Source of the DNA: Tetrahymena elliotti 4EA
Taxonomy: Eukaryota > Ciliophora > Oligohymenophorea > Hymenostomatida > Tetrahymenidae
Length of the DNA stretch: 64,000 nt
Assembly (NCBI GenBank): GCA_000231825.2
Contig: JH720294.1
Span: 257,158 to 321,157, forward strand
Direction of reading: 5' to 3'
The position numbers and the translations under genes are program-made. The notes beneath the pieces are model-generated. The model did not search any database, was not told where the DNA came from, and was given only the letters and a program-made list of their open reading frames with translations. This document shows positions 49,738 to 62,753 of the stretch, one piece after another. Numbering within the stretch: position 1 is the first letter of the stretch; each line of letters opens with the position of its first letter.

Positions 49738-52700
49738 TCATTCTTAAACTTCGTTTTTATTATATGATTTTATTTCAGTTAGAGGGATATCTTTTGATTA
49801 TTAAGATTTGGTTTGTTCTATTATTTATTCATTTTTTATTTATATACTTGAATCTGTTTTTTTTAACTAATTTGAAACTAATATGCACAATAGGGCAATT
49901 AGATATTATAATATAGAATATTAGATGAGCCCTATTTTAGAATGAGTGATTAATGTAGGATTGAGGAGATATTGATCTGAAAATATTTGAGAGAAGGAAA
50001 TCATAATTATAAGAAGTTGCAAAACACCTGATAGAGTGTAAATGCCAAATTTATTTAGGTTCACATGCCAAAGATATGATATTGATTATTTATGTTTATT
50101 TTCATCCTTTTATTCATTTTTTTACTCAACAGCTTCAGTTTGTGTCTGCTCGGTTTACTGTTATTCTTCTTGTGGAATTAAATTGTTGAATTTGAAGCCT
50201 TGATTCTTTTAAGGAGAACTTTGAGATTCTAAGTCATTTAACATTTCTTTTAACTCGAAATAAATTAAATCATCACTTGATAATGTTTATGATGAATAAG
50301 TTTTGTGTGAAACGAATTGAACTATGAATTGCTAAATTTATTGGAATGAATCTTTTTCAGTTAAGATTATTAGGACATAAGAAGGAAGGTAAAAGATTAA
50401 GCAGCAAATTAACTAATCATTATTGGTGAGAGATTATCTCATGCCAATAATGATATTTAAGAAATAGATAAAAATAATATTAGTAATGAAGAATTTATTG
50501 AAGGAAAGGGTAAGTGCAATAGATTCATAAAGTTGAATTATCATGACGATGAGGAAAGTTGGAATTCCAAAAATAAGATATTATCCTACCTCTTCTTAGG
50601 TGTCATCAGTAAAGTTATACATGTATTAAGTAATAATGAGCACAAGGAAGCATAGCTTATCAGAATACTTAATCAATTTATTTTTATATACGATGAAAAG
50701 TAATGCAGCATCAATTATCAATGAATCGTAATTGAAGGTGACTAATCTAAAGGCACTCACAAAGAACATGAATATTGCAATTATGACTTATTTTATGCTC
50801 TAATAGTCTTTATAAGCTGTACCAAATCTTAGACGTAGGAAGAGATGAAGCCAAAAACCTACTGTTGTTAATCCATTTTTAGTAATGCTATCGAAAGCAT
50901 AGTAAAGAGCTAAAAGGTTCAAAAAGAGTTTAGGAAGGTCAAGCTTTTGTCTTAAGAAAGCTGCTTCTATTAAAAATAGAACGGAAAAGATAGTAATGCA
51001 AATGAAAACTACAGATTCATTGATATTTTTGGCACTGTAAAGATAGAAGATGTAGTAGCCAAGTACTGTAAGTGGTAAGATAATAGATAGCTATTTAGTC
51101 AAGTAAGCTATTTTTTATTTTTAATTATCATAGAGATTGGTCATTTACTTGAAGAATTGACTTAAAGCAAAGAAGAAGGCGGATGCATAGACAAAGATGT
51201 AAGCAATAGTTAAGCTGGTTGTTATCGATTTGTTACCACTAAGTAAATGATACAAGTAATCTTATAAGTCAACAATGAGGCAAAAATGTCCTTTTATTAG
51301 ATTTTAAGTATGCTTTATATTTATTTCCAATTAGTCAATTTCTTCTTGTAGTTTTTAAACTTATTCAGTATTCATTTTCTCTACTTCTTCTTAAATCTTC
51401 AAAAGTTTTTCTTTATGCAATTTTCTTAATTATTACTCTTAAATTATTAAATCGCTAACAGTGTCTTGGTTGGCAAGTATTTATTCATATTTTTTATCAA
51501 TAATTTTAAGGTTTTTTTGGTTAAAAAAGTCATAATCTTCTTAAAGCTATTTCAACAAGGTTATCTACTATTGCAGATTTTTGTAGCTGTTATCAAATAT
51601 TGTATTGATGAGTTTTTTTCCATTTTCGTTTTAAATTCTTTTTGGCATTAATTTTAAAATATTTCTACCGTTATTTGAAGTTGGAATATCTAAACCTAAA
51701 AATAATGATAGAGTACTAGCTATGCTTTAATCTTAAATGTAAGTTGAAGGAGAGCGGTGATAGAATGTATAGTTTTTCTATGTTTAATGATCTTAATCTG
51801 CGTTAAAAGCATAGCTATATATATTTTCAAAATTAATATAGACATCATCATCATCGTCATCATAATTTTTTGTTATATTAAGTTAGGCTTCTCTAATTAG
51901 CTTGTTTCTTTATTCTGCGGAGTCAATTTAATCAAATATGTCATGCTAAACAAAACCTTATTTAGAATAGGCAAACATAAATGACTCTCCTCTACCTAAG
52001 GAATGCTTACTTTCTTCTCCATTTAATTTGTTTTATTTGGATTCCTCACCCATTACAATAAGTATTGTATCGTTGGTGATTTTTTATAGAGTAATTTAAA
52101 GTAATTCATTCAGTCTCTAGTAAATATTGAATACTTAAACAGAGCTATCATCAAATAAACTTTTAATTTTTGCAAGAGTGTCATCATAAGCTATTTTTAT
52201 AATAAATTAAATTTAAATATTAAATAAATTAATTCTTTCTTAAATGAATGTTATAAAAATTAAATATTTTGAATGGCTATTTTAATTTAATTTTGTTATT
52301 TTCTAATTTGTCTGAATTCCATTATTTAAGTTAAGTTTTTTGAGTTTTTATTGTTGGACTAAATTATTGGTTAGATTAAATGTTAAAAATAAATGGTTTT
52401 TTTAATATTGGTTGAATTTGAAAGGTGGAGTTATTTGAAAAATATTTGAGTAGAGTACTTCAATTTTGACGTATTTGAGTCTTAATTAAAAAAAGGATAT
52501 GCTTTCTGGTTTTTATTGAAAATAAATAAAGAAGAGAGAATGTGATTGTTAATTAATTTTCCTTACTTCTGACCTTACCAAAAAAAAATTAAGTGTAAGA
52601 TAAAAAGAGAAAAGGTGGAAAAAAAGACAAAGGTTTTTGATTTTTATTTACTTCCTTATTTCTTCAAAGAAGAAATAGAAAGATAACTAATTTTCCTATA

Positions 52701-53666
52701 ACAAAACTGGGTAAATTTTCAATCTTAATAATATTATTAACTCATCATTTAAAAAATTCTTCCTTTTTTATTTTTCTCAATTTTCCCAATTATATAAAAT
52801 TGGCCTCATAAAAAACAATAAATTTTGAAAGGTGAAATAAAAAATAATTTTTATATTTACCCATTATAATATCTTATTTGCTGTCATTCATCATACTCAA
52901 TATTTTTTGAATATTTTTTGTGTTATTTACTAAGCTTTTTGGATTTTATAAGAGCTTTGAAAGACTTTCTTCTTAATTCAATTGATCTTCTTCTTTATTT
53001 TTGTAAAATCTTGAAGATAGCTAAATACTTTTTCCATTGAAAGTAAAACCTAAAAAAGGACTTTCGATGTCTAAGCTTTCTTCAGTAAAACTGCTATTTT
53101 TCAAAGATAGAATTTAGTCTATTATAGATTGATTTTAAAAATAGTCATCTATGTCTTTAAAATATGTTAGAGGATCTGCAACTTGAATATCATAAATCAT
53201 TTAGCTTATTTCAGACCCAGTCATTAAATTTTAAAGTCTGCTCTATTAGTCCTAAATATTTCCATTGACTTGAACCCTCTTGTAGAAACAATTCTAAGGC
53301 TCACTCTTTGAGTAATCATTTAATACTTTTAAAAAAGGAGAATATGCTCTATGAGTTGAGTTAAAATTGCTTTAAATTGGCAAAACAGGATCAATATCGT
53401 CAGCAGAAGCACCATATAAATAAAGAAAATAAACTCTATTGTAGTCACCATTAAGTGCAGAAACATTACTCATAATAATCTGCTCAGAAACACGACTTTG
53501 AGAAGATCTTCCATTTTACTATAAGTCTACTTTAGCCTTAATAATGTTAAAAAATGTAATATATCTATCTATGTAAATTAAAAATTAAGAAATTTACATT
53601 AACGTTTGCAATGCTCATTAAAGAAGCTACAAACAGGATAAGAAATGCAAATTGATTAGGATTCAT
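49738..53666 (-). CDS. GPI ethanolamine-phosphate transferase (PIG-O/GPI13)-like protein with degenerate active site
   Basis: About 1065 residues; exons 53666-53598, 53536-52861, 52190-49738 (introns 61 and 670 bp), in phase. MNPNQFAFLILFVASLMS is a signal/anchor segment. The lumenal domain follows the PIG-O order: DYNRVYFLYLYGASADDI at the FxxVLIDALRxDF position, SRLQNLMTGSE at TLQRLKALTTGS, NDTILIVMGEES at NDTLLVVMGDHG, a second GEES at GDHG, SFMFAYSKQGF at ALFVYSK, and IASTLSLFLGLDIPTSNNG at the family's DLVPTLALLLGVPIPFSNLG. A coiled-coil-like stretch and about ten membrane helices follow, as in the family. The expected metal ligands and catalytic Thr are substituted at every recognisable site, and DHxGH is missing, so catalysis is unlikely. 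An exon hidden in the 670-bp intron cannot be excluded. Probably ER membrane. Family assignment rests on motif order, not a search. Confidence 0.72.
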
Positions 53667-55973
53667 AAGCTTTGTAAAGATATTGAAATGCTAATATTTA
53701 CTTCACAAAATTAAATTCTTATTAACTAATTAAGATAATAATAATTATTAATCAATCTTTGTATAAGCTTTTGTATGACCAGTTTATTTTGAATTTATTT
53801 AGCACTTATTTTACAAGATATTAATTAATTGTTTATTAATTAACTAATTTTAAATAAATAAATCAATCAATCAATAAAACAAACACAAATCAAAATTTAT
53901 TTCCAACTCTATTGCGTTTCAGGAAGTAGAAAATTAAAATCTAAGTAAATTAAATTCATTTATTTCTTTTCTGTTAATAACTTTTCTTAAACATCTTCTT
54001 ACTACATTCAAAATTTGATAGAATTATAATTTAATCATTTTACAAGCATAGTGACTTTAATACAACCAATTTTAAACCTTAATTTTTTTTCTTTAATCGA
54101 TCTCAATTTATAAAGAATATTTCTTTCTAGTCTTCTTCAAAAACAGATTGACAATTTACCAGAATTTTTGAATTTTAAATAAGTATAAGTATATGCTCAT
54201 TGTTTTTAATCCGGGATTTGTTGAAATAATTTAAATAATTTATAAAACTTTAAAAAATATTTATTTTATGCGCTCAGTAAACAAATGGAAAAATATAAAA
54301 ATTCATATCATAAATTTGAATATTTTCCTTTGTTTATATATCAAAATTTATTGCTTTTTTTAATCTAATTTTTACACAAATTTAATACAATTATGCCCTT
54401 AATGAAATGTATTTATATCAAATAAATCAAAAGGAAATTTCTAAATTAACTTTTTTGTTGATAAAATAACTTGCTAGTTTTGACCTTTTAGGCTCAGAAA
54501 ATGTAAAATATTTCAAGATATTATACTATTAATTAAAAAAGTAAAACAGAAAAAATAAGTTCTTGATTTAATTTGTTGTTTGCATTGAACTGTGTAATCA
54601 AGAAAGCTATTACAATAAATATTTTTTCAAAGATATTCATTTCATTGGTAATGAATTACCAACTTAAAAAAAATTGATTTTTGAATAAATTGCTTTGAAG
54701 TAAATAAAAATCATTAATCAAAAATAAACATCAAAATGTGTGGTGTTAAAGAAGTTTAATAATATTATTAAAGAATAACTCAAACATTATGCGGTTTACA
54801 AAGATTTTATTATTGATTATCAAAGAATTTTTTTGTTTTATGTTACATTATTAAAAATGTATTTTTTTAATAATATTCTGATTAAATAGGTTTTATGAGA
54901 TTTAAAAATATATGTGTGCAACCCTTTTTACACATTTTTAAATTAAATAGATTACACTGTTTTTGGTCCATGAGTAATAGACATCAAAAGTAAATTAAAA
55001 AGTGTATATGCAAATAAAAAAAAGATAGATAATAAGTAAATTAATTAATTTAAAGATTCAATCGTTCTCTGGCTGCTTAAATTTATCTATTTGAAACACC
55101 TTAATAAATATTAAAAACTGTACCTTTTTTTGAGAAGAGTAAATATATCGATTTCTAAATGATTAATAAATACAAGTTAATGCATCACCAAATTTACTTT
55201 TTATTTTTTCTTTTAGTTAAGATTTTTCTTTTCATCTATTTTTAAAAAAATGATTTTAATCTTTGATATTTTATTTATTTGTTTAAAAATTAGCAATCAA
55301 AAACAAAAGAAATTATTAAACACTTAAGTTTTAAAAAAAATTGTTGATATAAATATTTTATCTTTTTTGTTTCATTGATAAAAAACTCTAAAAAAGAAAC
55401 AAATCAGAAGAAATCTTCTTAAATTTTTTAATTTTTATGAAATCATACTAAAATGTAGACAATTTCTGGATAAATATTATTTATAGAAAGAAATTAAAGT
55501 TAAACCATACAGAAATTTCACCTAAAATATCTCTCCTTTTTTGAATCATTATTAGCATTTTAATATTAATAATATTTAAATATTTCCTCTTAATAATTAT
55601 ATGGTTAATTTACTTTTATTTACTAAATGCATAATAACTATGTTGTAGGACATCAAAGTTAATAAAAGGAAAATATTTTAAATATCATTTATTTAGATAA
55701 AATAGAATGATAAAATTAATATGAAGTTACATTATTAAAAAAATAATTATTTTAAAATTTCATTGAAAAATAAATTATATTATTCTTTCATGATGTTCAA
55801 TATATGAATTATTTATTTTTGATGTATTATATATCTTCTATATTTATTAAATGTTATTAATCTTTATAAAGTCTAAGGTCTTTAAGTAAAACTAATTGCA
55901 ACTTTTAATCATTAATATTATTATTTCAATTATCAGAAATTTTTTAATAAAACAAGTTGCCTTAATAATATAT
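53667..55973. other. 2.3-kb intergenic spacer
   Basis: AT-rich with many poly-A/T runs. Both flanks are start sides of genes, so promoters of the GPI-transferase-like gene and the small + strand gene should lie here. No RNA gene or repeat recognised. Confidence 0.55.
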
Positions 55974-56441
55974 ATGTAAGGAAAAAGAGCCCCAGGAGAA
56001 TAAAAGTTTTTAACATATATTTTTAGGCTTATCCTAAAAAAGGGAGGTTTAAGAATGCTTATGGTTACAGGTGACATAACCAAAGACATGTAGACATTAG
56101 ATGCTAAGGATGATATCAATTTACATAGAAAAAGATATGGAAATATGGATTAATGTCTTAAAGATATTAAGAATCCATTTTTCATTATTGATAGTATGGT
56201 TATAAAATTTAAGCCCTACAATGAAATTGTTTCTTTACATTAGCAGGGCCATATTTTAGCTGATGATTTCAAGTACTATGAGTAAGTGTATGCTGAAAAT
56301 GAGTTGAAAAGAATTTAAGTCCTCAAGATAAATGGTTTAAATGAATGTATAAATTGTGGCTAAGAATATAAAATGATACTTAATTAAGACAAATCATGTG
56401 AAGCTACCTAAGATAAACACTAACCAAAACATAAATATTGA
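55974..56441 (+). CDS. Small unrecognised protein with possible C-terminal zinc site
   Basis: A 155-codon ciliate-code frame; ATG 55974, TGA 56439-56441. The frame is open upstream to about 55900 without an ATG, and an acceptor at 56021-56022 (ATTTTTAG) could start a shorter exon. Contains GGLRMLMVTGD, which resembles the hinge motif of P-type ATPases, but the following sequence does not continue like one. The C-terminus CINCGQEYKMILNQDKSC...HQPKHKY has a C-x2-C-x13-C and two His, a possible zinc-binding site. Composition (fewer A/T runs, balanced residues) is more protein-like than the flanks. It could be a small gene, the last exon of a larger gene, or a remnant. Function unknown. Confidence 0.4.
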
Positions 56442-57626
56442 AAATTAATGCCTTAACTAAACTTATATAAATATATATTTTTAAGTTTTATTTGAATTTG
56501 AGTATTAGAAACATTTTAAATTGTTATCAAATAGTTTTTTTAAAGAGATGCATTTTAGTAATGAATAGAATGTAAGACAAAAAAACACTTAGAAACATAT
56601 TTTTTTTATATGTTAATTGAATTTCTTTTTAAGATAAAATAATTGAATTTCGAATAAAACGAGTCTAATTAATCAAAGAAAAATAAAAATAGAATGTAGA
56701 AAGCATGTAGCAATGTAAATATAACCTCTGTTAAAATTTTCCAAAAGAATGTGTTCACAAATAAAATTATTTGTTTTTATATTCTATAACATGAAAATGA
56801 TTAAAAAACTTTCATTTAATTTATTGTTACCTAGATTTAAACTTTAATTCATATTTTTATGCTTTCCAATGACAAAAGAGAAAACAAAAGTTAAGTTTAG
56901 AATTTTATCAAATATCAATAAAACTTTATTATAAAAGAAATCTCCAAAATTATATTAGAATATTTAATAACCTCTGTGTGCGAGTATCTATCTTTTAAAA
57001 TTGTTTACTAAAAAATTGATAAATTTAATAAAAGTATTTATAAAGTTTTACCACAATAATATGAAAAAAAAAAAAATGAATGAGTTTCTTAAAAAATAAA
57101 ATTCAAATTGTATTGAGATATCAATATTTTATCAGAACGGAGATTTTCATTTTTTCTCTTTAAAAATAAAAAAATAAAAATAAAAGATAGAAATTATGTT
57201 TAAAATAATTATTTCTTTGATTAAGTTCAAAGAAAGTGAATAGAAATATTGAAAAAAATGAAGACTTAATATTCTGAGATACAATATTACTAAAAATAAA
57301 TTTAAATTTAAATAAAAATAAATGATGGCATTCCTTTAAAAGAAAAAGATAAATCATAAAAAATAATGAAAATGAAATGTTCTACTAATAGAAATATTGA
57401 TATTATATCAAATGTAATTAACTATGAATATGTTTTATGCTTGTATGCAGTATTAATAACATAGAATATGATAAATCTTAAAATACTTCTTTTTAAAAAT
57501 TTGAAAAAAATAATCTAATTATTTAACTTAAGAAATATTTTAAAACAGAAATTTGTAATAGAGAAATATAAAATATTTCAAATAATTTTATTTAAAAGTT
57601 TAGAGGGAAGAAGATACATTTTAAAA
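56442..57626. other. Intergenic spacer between convergent genes
   Basis: AT-rich; nothing recognised. Confidence 0.55.
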
Positions 57627-58523
57627 TCATTTAATATATTTTTTAGTTTAATGAGTAGGCATTTCATAATCATCATAGTAAGGATTACCTTCTCTTTTAT
57701 GCTTATGGCAAACCATGGAACATGAAAAGATACAACTAACAAGGGAAATAATGAATACTGCTAGACCACCTTTTACTAACTAAAGTAAGCTAGTATCTAA
57801 GAAATTTAATAGTTCTACTTTACAGTCTTTTGTTGGTTTACCATTAAAAGAATTACTAAAGTAATAAATTGGTTGCTTGCTGCAAAAACCTGAACAATCA
57901 AAGGAATTTTCAACATATTTAAGTAGTGATGTTAAATCCGAAAGGCTTCCTACATCTTTTGGGATAGTATAATCAATAGATTGTTAAAATGTTGGACAAT
58001 CTTAGCTTTTAACTTTACCCTAGGTCTCGCTCCAATTCCATTCCGAACTAGTTATTGGGTTTAAGTAGCTTTTTTTTACTTAGCACATACATTCTTTTGA
58101 ACAGAAAACTGCCTATGCTTTTTCATATGTCTTACGACTATAAGTTAGAAAATTTTTTTTATCACAGTTAGAATCGTTTTTAGATTCTTCTACTATTGCA
58201 TATGCACCAGAAGAAACGCCAAAAACAGTTATTGAGCAGATAACAACAAGACAAACAGAAAGAATATATATTCCTACCAAGCAATTATTTCTTTTTCTCC
58301 ATGCAAATATACCTATTATACCTACAATCAATAGAACTAATCCTAGTCCTAGCATAATACCATAAGAGATAGCAATAAGATTTGCTGAGTCAGAGGTAAC
58401 TTTTTTATTTTTAGCTAGTAAAACAGCACCAAATATAATTGCAAAAAGCCCTAATAATGATAAGATACAAGCTGTAATCTCTGTAACTCTTCTTAAAAAT
58501 GAAAATGAGATGCAAATGCACAT
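57627..58523 (-). CDS. Tetraspanin-like four-helix membrane protein
   Basis: A single exon of 298 residues; ATG complement at 58521-58523, TGA at 57627. Three hydrophobic helices lie in the first ~105 residues: ITACILSLLGLFAIIFGAVL, ISYGIMLGLGLVLLIVGIIG (followed by the loop RKRNN) and VGIYILSVCLVVICSITVFG. A large extracellular loop of about 150 residues carries paired cysteines (CSKECMC, DCPTF, DCSGFC, KDC), and a fourth helix (LAVFIISLVSCIFSCSMVC) precedes a short cytosolic tail. This order and the big cysteine-rich second loop match tetraspanins; the classic CCG is not present as such. Codon use is cleaner and less A/T-extreme than the neighbours, as in an expressed housekeeping gene. Likely a plasma or vesicle membrane organiser by family; partners unknown. 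Confidence 0.8.
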
Positions 58524-59384
58524 GATATTTTTATGGAGATAATTTTTAAGTTTAATAATAACTTTTGAATAAAAAATATATTTTTAATATATATATAAGT
58601 TCAATTTATAAGTATAATTAGAAATACTAAAATCTGATTGATACTTAATCTTTTGTATCTCAGAAACACATAATTTATTACTTTTAATTATTTGTAATTA
58701 TTAAAAGTCTGATAAATTATGTTGTTCCCATCAAAAATTTTTAAATCTCTCATCAATACAAAAACAGATAAATTTTTTAACAAATAATAAACCCTTTTCT
58801 TTAGAATAAAAGTAATTTAAATTGTTAAGTATTTTTATATTCTCTGCATGCTTTATAAATAATGAATTTATTATCTATCTATCTTTTGATTTTTATCTAT
58901 TTAATAAAATAATAATAATAATAATATATATAAACAAAAGCATGTTTAATGTTTACTCTATGTTTCATGTTGTTAATATATTATTTGACTAACTAACAGA
59001 TGGAAAGGAGATATTTAATACAAATAATAAAATGCGAGAAATAAAATATATTCAAATCTAAAAATCAAAGATGAGATAATAAATTACTTCAGAAAATATA
59101 AAACAAAAAAAGGATAAGATATTGATATAATTAACAAACATCATTTTCTTTAAAATTTATTAAATGAAGCAAGTTAAATATCTTTAACGTTTCCTTCATA
59201 TTGCATGCATTCATCATCAATCTCTTACAAATGAAAACAAATTAATCAAAAAGTAAATTACCCTAAAACTAAAAAATGAAAAATGATGATTAATATTTAT
59301 TTATAAGCTAAGAGAATAAATACAATCATAAAACATAAAAAGTTTGAAATAATCAAGAAATAATTTTCAAAATATTAAGCTTTT
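58524..59384. other. Intergenic spacer
   Basis: AT-rich, including a short ATA/ATT microsatellite near 58906-58930. Should hold the tetraspanin-like promoter. No gene seen. Confidence 0.55.
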
Positions 59385-62300
59385 TCATCTTACTATCCAT
59401 CTATTAAAATCAGATTCATCTTATTACACTTTTTTCCCATTTTTCCAGATACCTTAAGCTGTAATACCATTTAAATTTGTATATAAACCAGAACCACTTT
59501 AGACTCCATTTTCCCAATTTCCTACATACTTTCTTCCATCACTCCATATGTAGGTACCATACCCATGCCTTTTACCATTTTTATATTCACCATCATATCT
59601 AGAGCCATCTAATTTTATATACTAACAAATTCCATTGACCTAATCTTTTATCCAAACCCCTGTCAAGACAGACCCATCAAAATATTTAAATGTACCATTT
59701 CCTTATTTAATTCCATTCTCAAAGTCTCCTGAAAAAGTGTCACCATTAGGATAATATTAAATTCCCTATCCATTAGGTAAATCATTAACCCACATTCCTA
59801 TTATTTGTTAAAACTTAAGCAAGAATTAAAAAAATAAACTAAAAACCTTCATATCTTTTTCCTCCAAATTGATAAAGGGTTCCAAAACCTGACTTTTTGT
59901 TTCCTTCAAACTATCCTTCATACCTTAAATATATTATTTTTTTTGGAAATGACGTCAAAATTTATTTGAAAATTCTTGGTGTTATTTTTCACATTTTTAC
60001 TTAATAACTTCAAATTTTTATTAATTAAAATAGACAAAATTAATTTTTAAAAATTTGCTAGATAAATAATTGAAAAAGACAAAATAAGTGTCGACTTTTA
60101 ATTGGAAATGTTAATTTATTTTATTTCATTCATCTTTTATTCAAAGAGATTTTAAATTTTGTTAAAACTTTCAGCAAAAAGAAAATGAATAAATTTAAAT
60201 TTTTTCAAGAATTTACACTACATCATTTTTAGAAATTAAACGACCACTTCCATGTTTTAAATTGGCTTTCCACTATCCCTCATAATAATTTTAGTCTTTC
60301 TTGGAGTATTCTATTCCATTACCTTCCCTCATAAAATTAATCCAATCTCCTATATAAATATTATCTGATTTAATGTTTTACTATATACCCAAATTTAATG
60401 ATTGGGGCATTATATTTTCAAATTTATAGGGGCCAAATTTTTTTTATGCCCTAGACACGTGTTACATTTAAGTACACCACTATGGTAAATCTTCTAATCT
60501 TTTATGTCCAGGGATACCTTTTTGAATCATATAGTTGGTATTTTTATTTTCTGATAAGCTTTTAGCTGTCCTGCTAATAAATCTTTGCAAGGGTGATTAA
60601 GAATTTTTATTTGCAGATGAAGACTATTCATTTGCACTATATTTTTAAGGGGTGCTTAGTTAGTTTTTTATTTTTGTGGGGGATTTTGATCTTGGCCTAG
60701 CTCCAGTAAAAGAATTTTAAGTCAACTTCATAAGTAAATCATACAAAAGGTTATTAGATTGTTCAATACAATCTTAAAATATACCCTATAAATCAACATA
60801 ATAATCATAAACTATATCATCTAATTCAGCCAGCTACTTTTTTCTACAATTATCATTAATCGTTTAATGTTCTATAAATTTTTAAGGTGCTTTTTAGAAA
60901 TTAAATAACTTCAATAAATCTTTATTATTAAGTGAATTATAATCTTTTTCTTATAATTTTTACAGCTTTTCTAAATAATAATTATATTCCTCATCAAAAG
61001 ATGAAACAAATGAAAGTATGTTCTTTTCTTTATCTTCAACAAGCTTTTAAATTTGCAAGAAGGTGCCATCGAGATGCTTTTTAATTTCTTAATAAAGTTA
61101 GTTTTATCTTTGCATACACAAATACAATAATTCTTTATGATTTATCTTGCTAGCATCCTTCTCTTTTTAGTTTTATTCTTAATCATTTTTTCCTAGAAAT
61201 TTGCTCGATTGTAAGATTTTAAATCTATATTCCTACAATTTAACAAGCGAATTTATATGATTTGAATGTAATTAATTACAAAAACCACAACATAGCCTAT
61301 ATTTAGCCTCACAGTATGGATCTACACAAACCATAATTATTTTTTCTTCATCGTGCTCTTTAATTTAACATTTTATTTAAGTTTTATTCAAAATATCTTA
61401 TTGATCTTTGATGTCAATTTATGCAGTTCTTTATTCTTAATTCTTCTTAATTTAATTTGCCTTTTATTCACTTAATTTTCTTTTTGAAGTGGCTTCATAA
61501 TTGCTGTGATCATGGTGTCTATTTTTATTAATTTTACTTAAATTGGTTTGTTGATTTGATTGATTTTTATTTTATTCATTTTCTTGCTCCTTTTTATTCT
61601 AGATATGTTGTTTTTCATCTTAAATATCTTAACGTGGGCTGAAAGAATATAAATTTTACATAAACGTTTTTGTTTGCTAACTTGTATTTTGCTTTTCATG
61701 ATCTTTACTATTCTTTCCTATTTAATTTTCTGATTAGCTATTATACTCAGAAATCACCATACCATTGCTCAATCTATGACCATAAAGGGGCATATTAATA
61801 CTTTATTTTGGAAGAGTGTAATCTTAATTACAGTTTTGGACTTTTATCAGCTTTTAGAATTAATTATCATATTCCTCTAATTAATTTTAACTTTTGTTTT
61901 AGTTTTATTACTTTAAAAATGGGATGTCCTGATTATTTTTTGAGTAATCACCATTCTATTATCCATCTTATAACTCAGTAGAAACAGGTACTCTTTCTGT
62001 AACACTATCTACATTTCTTATTGAATCCCTTGCATATAGTTAGATTTAACTAATATTAGGCATACCTCCACTTCCTCTTCTTTAAGCATCATCAGATGTA
62101 TCATCATACTCTTAAGAAGTATTCTTAAAATAAAATGGAAACTATACTCTACTTTAATTTTTTTCAATGCTAAACTTTTAGGTATTTTAGCTACTAAGCT
62201 AATATTAATTTGTGTAATTAAGCATTTCTTAATTATACTGCTTTCTATGAGGAGATAACTCCCCAAATGAAACATTCTCATCATCTTCTTCGAGTACATC

Positions 62301-62753
62301 AGTATGATTAACGTGCTTGCCTGCATAGCCATTTTCATATTAATTTTAGCCATACAAATCTTTATTTTGATTGCAGTTAAAGTTATTTGAACTATTGTTA
62401 AGACTATTTTAACTAGATGATATAAACGGATTGTTTTAAAAAGGGTCAGACTCATAAATAATTTTTTTATCGTTGTTGATGATGTATTCATTATAAGGAT
62501 TATTAAGATAAATATTTTCCTAGTTTTAGTTTTCATTGACTATTTGCTGACTATAAATCTATTCTTCATTAGGGATAAAAGAATTTCTTTACAGATTTAC
62601 TTAATCTATTTAATTATAATTAAAATCCTAATCATGATTATTGTAATTTCCTGAAAATTAGTCTCCATCCTAATAAATATCCTTCTCCGAATCAAATTAC
62701 TTGATCTTTAAAGAGTCTAAGCTACCTATACTGCCATTATTCTGTTTTTCCAT
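59385..62753 (-). CDS. B-box-like zinc finger, coiled-coil, MORN-repeat protein
   Basis: About 1008 residues; exons 62753-60217, 59923-59847, 59797-59385 (introns 293 and 49 bp), in phase. The first ~400 residues are Asn/Gln/Ser-rich low complexity. A zinc site follows: [36 protein letters not shown] (C/H pattern like a B-box). A helical region of about 200 residues has coiled-coil character. A Ser/Pro/Lys linker leads to eight or nine MORN repeats from ~775 to the C-terminus, for example [83 protein letters not shown] repeats typically form elongated scaffolds at membranes and cytoskeleton. In ciliates they are frequent in basal-body, oral and cortical proteins, so a cortical/cytoskeletal scaffold is a reasonable inference. 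Its zinc site resembles that of the WD-repeat gene at 44238. Confidence 0.85.

Noticed and set aside
49677..50160. Plus-strand frames at 49677-49916 and around 49990-50160 (HLIECKCQIYLG-like) as a gene
   Set aside because: They are antisense to the C-terminal membrane region of the GPI-transferase-like gene, whose frame runs uninterrupted to its TGA at 49738.
56050..56085. P-type ATPase gene from the GGLRMLMVTGD motif
   Set aside because: The downstream sequence lacks the ATPase continuation and no DKTGT motif occurs upstream; the short motif alone is insufficient.
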